From assembly GCA_902533445.1 (NCBI GenBank), contig CACALX010000005.1, forward strand, positions 1-64,000: DNA of 64,000 nucleotides. Direction: 5' to 3'. The notes beneath the pieces were generated by a model. That model ran no database searches. It was not told the origin of the DNA and worked only from the letters and a program-made list of their open reading frames with translations. Source of the DNA: an uncultured Pelagibacteraceae bacterium. GTDB lineage: Bacteria; Pseudomonadota; Alphaproteobacteria; Pelagibacterales; Pelagibacteraceae. Below, piece after piece: positions 33,597 to 44,866 of this stretch. How positions within the stretch are numbered: the first letter of the stretch is position 1; each line of letters opens with the position of its first letter. A program made the translations under genes and the position numbers.

Positions 33597-34082
33597 GTGA
33601 AAAATATCTTTGTATCTTTGATATGTCAATATAACTTACCCATTATGAAAGAACTTTTGTATCTTAAAGATGATCAACTTAAGGGTTTAATTGAAAAATT
33701 ATTTGTTAGTTACAGAGAGACATTTTCTGACTCTAGAAAAATTTTAGATAAATATTCAATTGGTGTAGCCCACCATAAGGTTATTCACCTAATTTCATCT
33801 TATGAAGGCATCTCTATCTCAGATCTTCTAAAAAAATTAAAAGTAACTAAGCAGAGCCTCAACAGAGTTTTAAAAGATTTAATAAAGTTAGACATCATTA
33901 TATTTAAAAAAAATGATCAGGATACAAGGGTTAAACATGTGTTTTTAAACGAAAAAGGAAAGAAAATATTTGAAGAAATTTTTAATTTACAGAAAAAAAG
34001 AATTTATTCTGCTCTTTTAAATTCAACTTCAGAGGAAGTTATTAATTTTGACAATGTATTAAATAAAATAATTAATGGATAA
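33597..34082 (+). CDS. MarR-family transcriptional regulator (PetP-like)
   Basis: Winged-HTH GISISDLLKKLKVTKQSLNRVLKDLIKLDII; directly upstream of an OmpR-type regulator. Confidence 0.82.
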   Translation: MKNIFVSLICQYNLPIMKELLYLKDDQLKGLIEKLFVSYRETFSDSRKILDKYSIGVAHHKVIHLISSYEGISISDLLKKLKVTKQSLNRVLKDLIKLDIIIFKKNDQDTRVKHVFLNEKGKKIFEEIFNLQKKRIYSALLNSTSEEVINFDNVLNKIING

Positions 34083-34752
34083 TTTTTTAGCTCATATTTT
34101 AGTAGTTGATGATGACGATGGTATTAGATCATTGGTCAAAAAATTTTTAAACGAAAATAATTATTTAGTAACTACAGCTGACAGTGCTGAAGATGCCTCA
34201 GACAAAATAAAAATAATAAAGTTTGATATAATTGTGCTCGATATAATGATGCCTGGAAAGAGTGGATTAGAATTTATAGAAGAAAATAAAAAAAATCTAG
34301 ATACTCCAATTATACTTCTTACAGCAAAAGGAGAAGCCAAGGAAAGAATAGAAGGTCTAGAAGTTGGTGCAGACGATTATTTACCCAAACCATTTGAACC
34401 CAAAGAATTAATTCTAAGAATAAAAAACATTTTAGATAAAACAAAAAAAACTGAACAAAAAAGAATAATTGAATTTGAAAATGTCAAAATCGACTTAAAT
34501 AAGCTTTTAATTATTAGAGATCAAATAGAATTTAAAATTAATAATACTGAAAAAACAATTTTAGAAAAAATGATCAATAGTCCTGGAAAAACATTTTCAA
34601 GAGAAGATATAGGAAAATTGATTAATCTTGATAAAGAAAGATCTATTGATGTTATTATTACTAGATTGAGAAAAAAAATTGAAATAGATCAAAAAAGTCC
34701 TAAGTTTTTGCAAACAATTAGAGGTGCAGGATATGTTCTCTGGATTGAGTGA
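34075..34752 (+). CDS. OmpR-family response regulator (PetR-like)
   Basis: Receiver ILVVDDDDGIRSL..IIVLDIMMPGKSG..LLTAKG..GADDYLPKPF; C-terminal winged helix. Confidence 0.92.
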   Translation: MDNFLAHILVVDDDDGIRSLVKKFLNENNYLVTTADSAEDASDKIKIIKFDIIVLDIMMPGKSGLEFIEENKKNLDTPIILLTAKGEAKERIEGLEVGADDYLPKPFEPKELILRIKNILDKTKKTEQKRIIEFENVKIDLNKLLIIRDQIEFKINNTEKTILEKMINSPGKTFSREDIGKLINLDKERSIDVIITRLRKKIEIDQKSPKFLQTIRGAGYVLWIE

Positions 34753-36052
34753 TTTTTTTAAAAAAGTTTTGCCAAAAAAATTATTTTATAGAGCACTTTT
34801 AATTGTTGCTGTCCCTGTAATTACTATCCAATTAATAATCACCATTGTTTTTTTTGATAGTTTGTGGATTAAAACAAATAAAGGTATGACCAGGACCTTG
34901 GTTAATGAGATTAGTGCTTTTATAGAAGCTTATCAAAATGAGGAAAATGATAAACAAGAGGTGACAAACCTATTTTCGTTATTTCTAGATTTAAATATTG
35001 AATTAGTAGTTGATGAAAAATTAAGTGATCAAAATCAAGAAAGATGGTTTAGTCCAATTGATCGAACTTTAAGAAGAGAATTAAAATCTAAATTTTCTCC
35101 TGAGATCTTCTGGTTTAATACTACAAACTATAAAGAACTAGTTGATTTAAGAATAAAATATGAAGATGGATATTTTAAATTTTTAGTTCCAAAAGATCGA
35201 GTTACTAGTACATCAGCAAGAATATTTGCACTATGGATTACAGTTCCTGCAATTATAATGGTTATTATTTCACTAATATTTTTAAAAAACCAAACGAGAC
35301 CAATTACAAATTTAGCTCGTGCTGCTGAAAGGTTTGGAAAAGGAGAAGGCATAGAAGAATTTAAACCCTCAGGAGCACTCGAGATACGTCAGGCAGGTCA
35401 TGAATTTGACAAAATGAGAAAGAGAATTGAAAGACATCTCAATCAGAGAACTGAAATGTTATCAGGTATTAGTCATGATTTAAGAACTCCTTTAACAAGA
35501 ATGAAGCTACAATTAGCTTTTCTTAAAGATCAAGATGCAGTTGATAAGTTAACAGATGATATTAACGAAATGGAAAAAATGCTTAATGAATATCTGCAAT
35601 TTACAAGCTCATCATATGTTGAAAAAGACGAAATGTTTAATCTTTCAGAGCTAATAGAGGAAATTATAAAAAAATATAATAATAACAACATTTCTCATAA
35701 TTTAATTACTAGAATTTACATTAATGGCAGAAAGAACCTTATCAATAGATCTTTAAATAACTTGATTGATAACGGATTAAAATATGCAAACAAAGTTGAA
35801 ATAAGTCTAACCAAAAAAAATACAAATCTATTTATAATTATTGATGATGATGGTCCAGGGATACCTAAAAAAGAGCATGAAAACGTATTTAAACCTTTTT
35901 ATAAGATGGACAAAGGCAGAAATGACTCAAAATCAAGTGTTGGTCTAGGACTTTCAATTGCCTCTGATATTATCAAATCCCATGGTGGAAACATTATGCT
36001 TGAAAAATCAAAATTTAATGGGTTAAGAGTTAAGATCTTTTTGCCGGTCTAG
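34724..36052 (+). CDS. EnvZ-like sensor histidine kinase (actual start probably MFSGLSDFFKK, about 34733)
   Basis: HAMP; SGISHDLRTPLTRMKLQL; DDDGPGIP; SSVGLGLSIA. Confidence 0.92.
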   Translation: MQDMFSGLSDFFKKVLPKKLFYRALLIVAVPVITIQLIITIVFFDSLWIKTNKGMTRTLVNEISAFIEAYQNEENDKQEVTNLFSLFLDLNIELVVDEKLSDQNQERWFSPIDRTLRRELKSKFSPEIFWFNTTNYKELVDLRIKYEDGYFKFLVPKDRVTSTSARIFALWITVPAIIMVIISLIFLKNQTRPITNLARAAERFGKGEGIEEFKPSGALEIRQAGHEFDKMRKRIERHLNQRTEMLSGISHDLRTPLTRMKLQLAFLKDQDAVDKLTDDINEMEKMLNEYLQFTSSSYVEKDEMFNLSELIEEIIKKYNNNNISHNLITRIYINGRKNLINRSLNNLIDNGLKYANKVEISLTKKNTNLFIIIDDDGPGIPKKEHENVFKPFYKMDKGRNDSKSSVGLGLSIASDIIKSHGGNIMLEKSKFNGLRVKIFLPV

Positions 36053-36296
36053 CTTTCTTCTTTTTTTTTGTTTCTAATTTTAAAATTTTATTTTCTAAAT
36101 TTTCTACTCTCTTTGAAAGAATATCAAACTCATCCTTGCTAGTAAGTTTCATTTTAAAAACGAATTCATCTCTCTTTGATTTAAATATATTCAAGATTTC
36201 AGATGATAAATCTTTTGAAGTTATTAATCCCTGCTCTAGCAGTTTTGCAAATTTATCAATTATAAATTTAGAATTTTTCATATTTGAGATATACAA
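36030..36296 (-). CDS. UbiK/BMFP-domain accessory factor
   Basis: 88 aa coiled coil: KDEFDILSKRVENLENKILKLETK. Confidence 0.75.
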   Translation of the reverse strand: MYISNMKNSKFIIDKFAKLLEQGLITSKDLSSEILNIFKSKRDEFVFKMKLTSKDEFDILSKRVENLENKILKLETKKKKKARPAKRS

Positions 36297-36313
36297 TATA
36301 GATATAATTTAAA

Positions 36314-37093
36314 ATGTTCATCAATAATTTTGACCCAGTTGCAATAGAAATATTTTCTTTAGAAATTAGATGGTATTCGCTAGCTTATATTGCGGGTATT
36401 TTATTTGGATGGTTAATAGCAAAAAAACTATTCTTAAAGAATTCTGAAATAAATAAAAATTTTGATGACTATATAACCTACTTAATCATTGGAATTATTT
36501 TAGGTGGAAGAATTGGATATGTATTATTTTATAATTTTGAATTCTATATCAATAATCTATTAGATATTTTAAAAGTATGGGAAGGTGGAATGTCTTTTCA
36601 CGGAGGAGTAATTGGTATTGTTATCGTAACTATATTGTTTGCAAAAAAAAATAATCAAAATGCGTTTTTATATTTAGACATCGTTGCTCTAGTTGCACCT
36701 ATTGGAATATTTTTTGGAAGAATTGCAAATTTTATAAATTCTGAACTTTATGGAACTATAACTAATTTACCTTGGGCTGTTACATTTATACAAATTGATA
36801 ATCAACCACGACATCCATCACAAATTTATGAGGCATTATTAGAAGGTTTAATTTTATTTTTAATTTTACTTTATTTTAGAAGTAAAGGAAATTATACAAA
36901 AACTGGATTTATTTCTGGATTATTTTTAATTTTTTATTCAATCTTCAGATTTATTGTGGAATTTTTTAGAGTTCCAGATGATCAATTGGGATACCTATTA
37001 TTCAATTTAACGATGGGTCAGTTAATAAGTTTTATCTTTTTAATAATAGGATTAATTATTTTATTTTTCAAAAAAAATGAACAAGTCAAATAA
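36314..37093 (+). CDS. lgt: Prolipoprotein diacylglyceryl transferase
   Basis: IRWYSLAYIAGI; GGRIGYVLFYN; MSFHGGVIG; GRIANFINSELYG; RHPSQIYEA. Confidence 0.95.
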   Translation: MFINNFDPVAIEIFSLEIRWYSLAYIAGILFGWLIAKKLFLKNSEINKNFDDYITYLIIGIILGGRIGYVLFYNFEFYINNLLDILKVWEGGMSFHGGVIGIVIVTILFAKKNNQNAFLYLDIVALVAPIGIFFGRIANFINSELYGTITNLPWAVTFIQIDNQPRHPSQIYEALLEGLILFLILLYFRSKGNYTKTGFISGLFLIFYSIFRFIVEFFRVPDDQLGYLLFNLTMGQLISFIFLIIGLIILFFKKNEQVK

Positions 37094-38126
37094 TTTACCT
37101 CTAGATCAATTTATAAATTACGCTCTTTACGATAGAGAAAATGGATATTATATGAAAAAAAATCCCTTTGGAAAAGAAGGTGATTTTATTACATCTCCTA
37201 ATATCACAAGATTATTTTCAGAAATAATTGCAATATGGGTAATAACTTTTTGGAAAAGTATCGGTTCGCCTAAAAAATTTAACTTGATTGAACTTGGTGC
37301 AGGCAATGGAGAGATGATGAAAGTTGTATCTGAAACATTAAAGAATTTTCCAGATTGTTTTAATTCCTGCAATTTAATGATTCATGAAAAAAGCTCATAT
37401 TTAATAAATGAACAAAAAAAAAATTTAAATTCTGAAAAAATAATCTGGGTAAATAAAGTTGAAATCGATAACACATTTCCTTGCATTTATCTTGCAAATG
37501 AATTTTTTGATGCACTTCCAATAAAGCAATTTTTTAAAAAGGAGAATAATTGGTTTGAAAGATATGTTAATTTAAAAACTCATAAAAAGGCTGAGTTCAA
37601 TGATAAGGAAATTAATATTAAATTAATAGAGCAAGAAATTAAATTTGAAATATCTAAGGACCAAGAAATTATTGAATACTCTCCAGAAGCGTTTAGGTAT
37701 CTAGAGAAGATTTGTAAAATTATTGAGAAAAGAGATGGTGGACTTTTAATAATTGATTATGGATACTTAGATTTGAAGATAAAAAATACTATTCAAGCAA
37801 TAAAAGATCATAGATTTTCAAACATATTAGAAAATATTGGCGACTCTGATATTACATACAATTTAAATTTTAATTTATATGCCAATTATATTGATCAGTT
37901 TGAAGAACTAGATAATCTAATTACTGATCAAAAAAAATTCTTAACAAGTATGGGAATTTTGCAGAGAGCAGAGATTGTAAGTAATAATATAACCTTTTCA
38001 CAAAAAACAGATCTTTTTTATAGAATTAGACGTTTAATTGATGAGAAACAAATGGGAGGGTTGTTTAAGGTAATGTTGATAAAAGTTAAAAACAATAAAT
38101 TTAAAACAGGTTTTCAAATTGATTAA
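37077..38126 (+). CDS. SAM-dependent methyltransferase, MidA/NDUFAF7 family
   Basis: YALYDRENGYYMKKNPFGKEGDFITSPNITRLFSEIIAIW; LIELGAGNGEMM. Confidence 0.88.
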   Translation: MNKSNNLPLDQFINYALYDRENGYYMKKNPFGKEGDFITSPNITRLFSEIIAIWVITFWKSIGSPKKFNLIELGAGNGEMMKVVSETLKNFPDCFNSCNLMIHEKSSYLINEQKKNLNSEKIIWVNKVEIDNTFPCIYLANEFFDALPIKQFFKKENNWFERYVNLKTHKKAEFNDKEINIKLIEQEIKFEISKDQEIIEYSPEAFRYLEKICKIIEKRDGGLLIIDYGYLDLKIKNTIQAIKDHRFSNILENIGDSDITYNLNFNLYANYIDQFEELDNLITDQKKFLTSMGILQRAEIVSNNITFSQKTDLFYRIRRLIDEKQMGGLFKVMLIKVKNNKFKTGFQID

Positions 38127-38889
38127 ATCTAAAAAGCTTTCAAAAAATAAAGCTATTAAACATGGTTTTTTTAATAGCACCGGTGGTGTATCAAAAAATA
38201 TTTATAAAAGTTTAAATTGTGGTCCAGGTTCGAATGATAATAGTGCAAATGTAAAAAAAAATTTAAATATTGTTAAAAATAAAATTTCTAAAAACTCAAA
38301 GGATATTTTTTTACTTAGTCAAATTCATAGTAATAAATTTATATTTATTGACAAAAAGTATAAATCAAAAATAAAACCTAAGGCTGATGCAGTTATTACT
38401 GACCAAAAAAATGTACCTATTGCAGTATTGACTGCAGATTGTGTACCAATACTGGTTTTTGATAATCAAAGAAAAATGATAGCTGCAATTCATGCTGGAT
38501 GGAAAGGCGCTTTTAAGGGAATTATATCAAAAGTCATTAAATTTATGATTAAGAGAGGGTCCAAAACAAAAAATATTATAGCGGTTATAGGTCCATCAAT
38601 ATCAGTTAAAAATTATGAAGTTCAAAAAGACTTTTATAAAAAATTTACAAGAAAAGACAAAACTAGTCATAAATTTTTTAAAATGAGTAAAGAAATGAGT
38701 AAACAGAAGTTATATTTTAACTTATCTAGTTATGTTAAGTCATTAATTCTTAAGTCTGGTGTGAAAAAAATAGAAAAAATTGACGTTGATACATTCGATG
38801 CTAAAAATAAATTTTTTAGTGCTAGAAGATCAAAAAGTGTAAATCATGTTGATTATGGTAGAAATATTTCAATAATTATGCTTAATTAG
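38119..38889 (+). CDS. pgeF: Peptidoglycan editing factor PgeF / purine nucleoside phosphorylase YfiH family (TTG start)
   Basis: [45 protein letters not shown]. Confidence 0.9.
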   Translation: MIKSKKLSKNKAIKHGFFNSTGGVSKNIYKSLNCGPGSNDNSANVKKNLNIVKNKISKNSKDIFLLSQIHSNKFIFIDKKYKSKIKPKADAVITDQKNVPIAVLTADCVPILVFDNQRKMIAAIHAGWKGAFKGIISKVIKFMIKRGSKTKNIIAVIGPSISVKNYEVQKDFYKKFTRKDKTSHKFFKMSKEMSKQKLYFNLSSYVKSLILKSGVKKIEKIDVDTFDAKNKFFSARRSKSVNHVDYGRNISIIMLN

Positions 38890-38896
38890 ATTTTTC

Positions 38897-39829
38897 ATGA
38901 AATTATTATCAGGAAATAGCAATAAACCTCTTAGTAAGAATATTGCTAAATATTTAAAATCTAAATTAGTCAATTCAAGTATTAGAAATTTTTCTGATGG
39001 TGAAATTTATGTCGAGATTAATGAAAACATAAGAGGAAATAGTATTTTTATTATTCAATCCGTTTCTTCACCTGCGAATGATAATTTAATGGAACTTTTA
39101 TTATGTATAGATGCTTTAAAAAGATCATCTGCCAAAAATATAACTGCTGTAATTCCATATTTTGGTTATGCAAGACAAGATAGAAAAGTTGTCCCAAGAA
39201 CTTCAATTTCAGCAAAACTAGTATCAAACTTAATTACAAAAGCAGGAGCAGATCGTGTTGTAACAGTAGATTTGCATGCAGGACAAATTCAAGGATTTTT
39301 TGATATTCCTGTAGATAACTTGTTTGCTACTCCTATTTTTGCAAGACACGTTAAGAAAAAAATTAAAAGTAAAAATATGATTTGTGTTGCTCCAGATGTG
39401 GGTGGTACTGAAAGAGCAAGATCTCTTGGCAAACTTTTGAATGTTGGTCTAGCCATAGTAGATAAAAGAAGACCTAAACCAGGACAATCTCAGGTTATGA
39501 ATGTAATTGGAGATGTAAAAGGTAAGACATGTATAATTGTAGACGATATCATCGACTCAGGTGGAACAATTGTAAATGCAGCTAAAGCACTAAAGGATAG
39601 AGGTGCAAAAGAAGTTTACGTTTATATTACTCACGGCGTTCTTAGTGGTGAAGCGGTCAAAAAAATTAAAAATTCTGTTATTAAAAATTTAGTAATTACA
39701 GACACAATTGATAATAGTGACAAAATAAAAGGTGCAAAAAACATTGAAGTTTTATCTATTTCAGGACTAATGGGTGAAGCAATAAAAAGAATATCAAATT
39801 CCACTTCTGTATCTGATTTATTTGCATAA
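38897..39829 (+). CDS. prs: Ribose-phosphate pyrophosphokinase
   Basis: [59 protein letters not shown]. Confidence 0.96.
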   Translation: MKLLSGNSNKPLSKNIAKYLKSKLVNSSIRNFSDGEIYVEINENIRGNSIFIIQSVSSPANDNLMELLLCIDALKRSSAKNITAVIPYFGYARQDRKVVPRTSISAKLVSNLITKAGADRVVTVDLHAGQIQGFFDIPVDNLFATPIFARHVKKKIKSKNMICVAPDVGGTERARSLGKLLNVGLAIVDKRRPKPGQSQVMNVIGDVKGKTCIIVDDIIDSGGTIVNAAKALKDRGAKEVYVYITHGVLSGEAVKKIKNSVIKNLVITDTIDNSDKIKGAKNIEVLSISGLMGEAIKRISNSTSVSDLFA

Positions 39830-39874
39830 TTACCTTGTGTTATTAAGGATCTTGAGCTAAAAACCCTTGTTTTT

Positions 39875-40564
39875 ATGAATACATTAGAAGCTAACATCAG
39901 AGATACTAAAACAAAAGGTGAGCTTAACTCACTAAGAGATAATGGAGAAGTTCCAGCCATAATTTATGGCGGTGAAGCTCAAAATGAAAAAGTTTCTATA
40001 TCTAAAAAACTTCTAAAGTCAATGTTAGAAGACCCAAATTTTTTATCTACAATTCTTACATTAAATGTAAATGGTAAGCCACAAAATGTACTTCCCAGAG
40101 AAGTAAAATATCACATCTTGTCAGACGAACCTATACATGTTGATTTTTTAAGAGTTGTGCCTGGTCTAAAAATTAGAATTGAGGTTCCAGTTAAATTTAT
40201 TAATCACGAAAAATCACCTGGATTAAAAAAAGGTGGAGTATTGAATATTGTAAGAAGAAAAGTTGAATTAAAATGTCCAAGTGAAAAAATACCTGAAAAT
40301 CTTTTAATTGATTTAGATGGTATTGATATTGGAGAAAGTTTTAAAATTTCGTCAATTAATCTAGATCCTGAAGTTGTACCAACTATTCAAGGTAGGGATT
40401 TCGTTATTGCAACACTAGCGGCTCCAACTGTTATGAAAGAACCAGAAAAACCGGCTGAAGCGGAAGCAGCAGAAGGTGAAGCGGGTGCCGAAGCTGCTGT
40501 ACCAGCTGAAGGCGATAAACCAGCTGCTGAAAGCGAAGAAAAGCCTGCTGAAGAAAAAAAATAA
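39875..40564 (+). CDS. rplY: 50S ribosomal protein L25/general stress protein Ctc with acidic Ala/Glu-rich tail
   Basis: LNSLRDNGEVPAIIYGG; VDFLRV; L25 TL5/Ctc layout; low-complexity C-terminus. Confidence 0.92.
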   Translation: MNTLEANIRDTKTKGELNSLRDNGEVPAIIYGGEAQNEKVSISKKLLKSMLEDPNFLSTILTLNVNGKPQNVLPREVKYHILSDEPIHVDFLRVVPGLKIRIEVPVKFINHEKSPGLKKGGVLNIVRRKVELKCPSEKIPENLLIDLDGIDIGESFKISSINLDPEVVPTIQGRDFVIATLAAPTVMKEPEKPAEAEAAEGEAGAEAAVPAEGDKPAAESEEKPAEEKK

Positions 40565-40604
40565 ATTATTTAGACTGAAGTTTGTTTTCCATTAAAAAAT
40601 TTTT

Positions 40605-41165
40605 ATGCTTTTATTTGTAGGACTAGGTAACCCAACGCCCGATAGTGAAAATAATAGACATAATGTAGGTTTTAAAATTATAGATTCTTTAAATAAAAAA
40701 TTTGGCCTATCAAAACAAAAACCAAAATTTAAAGGTTTGCTTACAACAGGAAATGTTGGAGATAAAAAAATATATGCAATTAAACCTTTAACTTTCATGA
40801 ATAATTCAGGAATTTGTATAAGAGAATTAATAGAATATTTTAAAATTGATGCCGAAGATGTCATAGTTTTTCATGATGATTTAGATGTAGAGTTTGGAAA
40901 AATTAAAGCTAAGTTTGGTGGATCTAGTGCAGGACATAATGGTATTGCATCAATAGATAAATTTATTGGTAAAGATTATTCTAGAGTAAGAATAGGTATT
41001 GGAAAACCAAAAGATAATATTGAAGTTAGTGATTTTGTACTTCAAAACTTTGATGAAGATGAAATGGTTGGATTAGAAAAAATTAAAAACAATATTACTG
41101 AGTCAATTTCAATATTAATTGATAAAAAATTAGATCTATTTTCAAGTACAGTTAATAATAAATAA
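40605..41165 (+). CDS. pth: Peptidyl-tRNA hydrolase
   Basis: LFVGLGNPTPDSENNRHNVGFKIID; KPLTFMNNSG; DDLDVEFGKIKAKFGGSSAGHNGIASI. Confidence 0.96.
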   Translation: MLLFVGLGNPTPDSENNRHNVGFKIIDSLNKKFGLSKQKPKFKGLLTTGNVGDKKIYAIKPLTFMNNSGICIRELIEYFKIDAEDVIVFHDDLDVEFGKIKAKFGGSSAGHNGIASIDKFIGKDYSRVRIGIGKPKDNIEVSDFVLQNFDEDEMVGLEKIKNNITESISILIDKKLDLFSSTVNNK

Positions 41166-42238
41166 TGAGTTTTAAATGTGGAATTGTTGGTTTACCAAAT
41201 GTTGGTAAGTCTACCCTTTTTAATGCACTAACAAATTCTAGTAAAGCACAAGCAGCTAATTTTCCATTTTGTACAATTGATCCAAATGTTGGGGTAGTTC
41301 CTGTACCTGATGAAAGATTATCTAAATTATCAAAAGTCTCTAACTCAAAAAAGGTTATTAATACTACAATTTCGTTTGTTGATATTGCTGGTCTTGTAAA
41401 AGGAGCTTCAAAAGGAGAAGGATTAGGAAATAAATTTCTTTCTCATATCAGGGAAGTTGATGCTGTAATTCATATGATTAGATGTTTTGATTCAGATGAC
41501 ATCCAAAATGTTAATCCTGATGTAAACCCAGTGAGAGATTTGGAAATTATTGAAACTGAAATGATGCTTGCAGATCTAGAAAGTATTCAAAAAAGATTGG
41601 AAAAAAATAACAAGAAAAATGTAGATGAAGAACAACTTAAAATTTTAGAAATTGCTCTAGATTGCATAAATAATGACAAAGATATTTCAGTTCTAAAAAC
41701 ACAATTTGATACCAAGCAATTAAATCAAAGCGGTTTATTATCAATTAAACCAAAAATATATGTTTGTAATGTTGATGAACAAAGTGTTAAGAGTGGTAAT
41801 AAATATACAAATGATTTCATAGAAAAATTTGGAAATGAAAATACACTAATCGTATCCGCTGATATTGAAAATCAAATTAATGAGCTACCTGCTGAAGAGA
41901 AAAAAAATTATATGGAAATGATAGGTTTAAAAGAAACTGGATTAAATATGTTAATTCAAAAAGGTTACAATATACTAGAGCTAGACACTTATTTTACATC
42001 GGGTCCTGAAGAAACAAGAGCATGGACAATTAAAAAAAATTGTACAGCGCCTAAGGCAGCAGGCGAAATACATACTGATTTTGAAAAAGGCTTTATTCGA
42101 GCTGAAACTATTTCTTATGAAGATTTTATAGCAAATGATGGATGGGTAAATTCTAAAGCAAATGGGAAAATGAGATTAGAAGGAAAAGATTATATTGTTA
42201 AAGATGGAGATGTATTAAACTTCAGATTCAACACGTGA
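41165..42238 (+). CDS. ychF: Redox-regulated ATPase YchF
   Basis: CGIVGLPNVGKSTLFNALT; VDIAGLVKGASKGEGLGNKFLSHIREVDAV. Confidence 0.97.
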   Translation: MSFKCGIVGLPNVGKSTLFNALTNSSKAQAANFPFCTIDPNVGVVPVPDERLSKLSKVSNSKKVINTTISFVDIAGLVKGASKGEGLGNKFLSHIREVDAVIHMIRCFDSDDIQNVNPDVNPVRDLEIIETEMMLADLESIQKRLEKNNKKNVDEEQLKILEIALDCINNDKDISVLKTQFDTKQLNQSGLLSIKPKIYVCNVDEQSVKSGNKYTNDFIEKFGNENTLIVSADIENQINELPAEEKKNYMEMIGLKETGLNMLIQKGYNILELDTYFTSGPEETRAWTIKKNCTAPKAAGEIHTDFEKGFIRAETISYEDFIANDGWVNSKANGKMRLEGKDYIVKDGDVLNFRFNT

Positions 42239-42994
42239 CCAAATTTTCTTCATACTAAAGTAAACTAAAATAGTTAAAATAATTAAATATACTATAGCTT
42301 TAAATCCCATTTGGTGTCTTGCTTCTAAGTGAGGCTCTGCGGCCCACATTAAAAATGTTGTTACATCTTTTGACATCTGTTCAACTGATGCATTAGTACC
42401 ATCACCATAGTCTACTATTCCATCTGATAATGGTGCTGCCATTCTAATCTTATTACCATACATATATTTGTTGTAATATACTCCATCATCTAAAGTTACT
42501 CCACTTGGCGGATCTTCATAGCCTTGAAGTAAAGAATAAATATAATCAACTCCACCACCTCTTGCTTTAACTAAAACAGACATGTCCGGTGGATACGCTC
42601 CTCCATTTGCTGCTTGCGCAGCTTTGACATTGTCGTAAGGCATTACAAATTTATCAGAAAGTTTTCCGGGTCGAGTAAACATTTCACCATCAGCATTAGG
42701 TCCGTCTGTAACTTCAAAAGAAGCAGCAATTGCTTTTGCAGCTGCCAGTGAGAACTCTGGTCCACCTTCTTCTGATAAATTTCTGTAGCTCAAATATTTC
42801 ATTGAGTGGCAAGATGCACAAACTTCAGTATAAACTTGATAACCTCTTTGAAGAGCTGCCCTGTCAAATTTTCCAAAAAGACCTTTAAAACTCCAATCTG
42901 TTTTAAGATATTCTACCTTTTCCGCAGCAAAAGTTTGAGCAAAATTTAAAGAAAAAAATGAAAGTATTAAAATTAATTTAAATAACTTTTTCAC
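42215..42994 (-). CDS. petC: Cytochrome c1
   Basis: CASCHSMKYLSYRNL; C-terminal TM; after petA and petB. Confidence 0.95.
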   Translation of the reverse strand: MKKLFKLILILSFFSLNFAQTFAAEKVEYLKTDWSFKGLFGKFDRAALQRGYQVYTEVCASCHSMKYLSYRNLSEEGGPEFSLAAAKAIAASFEVTDGPNADGEMFTRPGKLSDKFVMPYDNVKAAQAANGGAYPPDMSVLVKARGGGVDYIYSLLQGYEDPPSGVTLDDGVYYNKYMYGNKIRMAAPLSDGIVDYGDGTNASVEQMSKDVTTFLMWAAEPHLEARHQMGFKAIVYLIILTILVYFSMKKIWSRVESEV

Positions 42995-42995
42995 T

Positions 42996-44258
42996 TTATT
43001 TTATTTTGCTTTCTCTATGTCTTGCTGCTGCTAAGCTCGGTGATCCACCTAAAATAGGTTCCGTTATACTCAGTGGGACAGGTAATGTTCTCTCTTTAAA
43101 TCCTAGCACAGGGAGAATAACTAAAAAATGTAAGAAATAATAGGCAGTGGCTACTCTTGCTATTAATAAATAAAGACCTTCTGCTGGCATTGCTCCCACG
43201 TAACCTAGAATTAAAACGTCTGCTACTAAAATCCAGTAAAATTGTTTGTACAAAGGTCTAAACACTGCTGATCTAATTTTAGAAGTATCTAACCAAGGTA
43301 AAGCTGCAAGTATTAAAATCGCAGATAACATTGCGACTACTCCAAGTAGTTTATCTGGTACCGACCTTAATATTGCATAAAAAGGTAACAAATACCATTC
43401 TGGAACTATATGAGCTGGTGTTACCATAGGATTTGCCTCTATGTAATTATCTGCATGGCCTAAAATATTAGGCGTATAAAAAACAAAAAATGCAAAAACA
43501 ATCATGAACATTAGTAATGCAAAACCATCTTTAATAACAATGTATGGATGAAATGGGACAGTATCCTTAGAAGGTTTTTTAATATCAATACCAACGGGAT
43601 TATTATTTCCAGGTACATGAAGAGCCCAAATATGTAAAACTACAAGACCTAAAATTAAAAAAGGTATTAGGTAATGTAGAGTAAAAAATCTTGTTAAAGT
43701 TGGATTGTCAACTGAGTACCCGCCCCATAACCATGTTACAATTCCTTCACCAACTAATGGTATTGCACTAAACAAATTTGTAATAACAGTTGCTCCCCAG
43801 AAGCTCATTTGTCCCCACGGCAAAACGTAACCCATAAATGCAGCTGCCATCATTAACAAGTAAATAATTATTCCAAGAATCCAAATAATTTCTCTTGGAG
43901 ATTTGTAAGATCCATAAAATAACGATCTGAAGATATGAATATATACAGCAAGAAAAAACATTGATGCACCATTTGCATGTATATATCTAATTAACCATCC
44001 ATAGTTCACATCTCTCATTATATGCTCAACACTTTCGAATGCCATGTCTGCATGAGCAATGTAATGCATCGCTAAAGTTAATCCTGTTATAATTTGTGTA
44101 ATTAAGCAAAAAGTTAAAATTCCTCCAAATGTCCACCAGTAATTTAAATTTTTTGGAGTAGGATAATCTGTTAAATGATTTGCAAGAGTTAGTAACGGTA
44201 ATCTATCATTAAACCACTGACCAACTTTAGATTTCGGTTTATAATCGTGATCACTCAT
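42996..44258 (-). CDS. petB: Cytochrome b
   Basis: [63 protein letters not shown]. Confidence 0.97.
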   Translation of the reverse strand: MSDHDYKPKSKVGQWFNDRLPLLTLANHLTDYPTPKNLNYWWTFGGILTFCLITQIITGLTLAMHYIAHADMAFESVEHIMRDVNYGWLIRYIHANGASMFFLAVYIHIFRSLFYGSYKSPREIIWILGIIIYLLMMAAAFMGYVLPWGQMSFWGATVITNLFSAIPLVGEGIVTWLWGGYSVDNPTLTRFFTLHYLIPFLILGLVVLHIWALHVPGNNNPVGIDIKKPSKDTVPFHPYIVIKDGFALLMFMIVFAFFVFYTPNILGHADNYIEANPMVTPAHIVPEWYLLPFYAILRSVPDKLLGVVAMLSAILILAALPWLDTSKIRSAVFRPLYKQFYWILVADVLILGYVGAMPAEGLYLLIARVATAYYFLHFLVILPVLGFKERTLPVPLSITEPILGGSPSLAAARHRESKIK

Positions 44259-44265
44259 AAATATA

Positions 44266-44775
44266 CTATCCTATTTTAATTGTGTTTGCGTTTACGAATT
44301 CATATTTAGGAACTTCCATATTCCAAGGAGCTGGTCCTTTTCTAATTCTTCCAGACGTATCATAATGAGAACCGTGACATGGACAAAACCATCCATTATA
44401 ATCACCTTTGTCATTCAAAGGTACACATCCTAAATGAGTACAGACTCCTACCATCACTAACCATTCAGGATTTTTTGCTCTATCCTCATCCTTTTCTGGA
44501 TGAATTAATTCTTCCATTTTTACAGATCTTGCTTCTTCAATCTCCTCTTTTGTTCTTCTTCTAATGAAAACAGGTTTTCCTCTCCACAGAACAGTAATTG
44601 TATTTCCAGGTTTAACTGAACTCACATCAACCTCTGTACTTGCTAATGCTTTAACTGAAGCATCTGGGTTCATTTGATCTACCATAGGCCACACTACTGC
44701 TGCTGCTCCAACGGCACCTACAGCTGTGGTCGCTGTAAATAAAAAATCTCTTCTTTTTGGCTTTTTATCTGACAT
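44266..44775 (-). CDS. petA: Ubiquinol-cytochrome c reductase Rieske iron-sulfur subunit (Tat-type N-terminus)
   Basis: [44 protein letters not shown]. Confidence 0.96.
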   Translation of the reverse strand: MSDKKPKRRDFLFTATTAVGAVGAAAVVWPMVDQMNPDASVKALASTEVDVSSVKPGNTITVLWRGKPVFIRRRTKEEIEEARSVKMEELIHPEKDEDRAKNPEWLVMVGVCTHLGCVPLNDKGDYNGWFCPCHGSHYDTSGRIRKGPAPWNMEVPKYEFVNANTIKIG

Positions 44776-44866
44776 TTTTAATAATTTTTTGTTAAAAAAT
44801 AAATTTAATATACGATTTCTTATAAGATAAAAGTAATTTTTCTACTGAAAGAATGACACATTAAGG

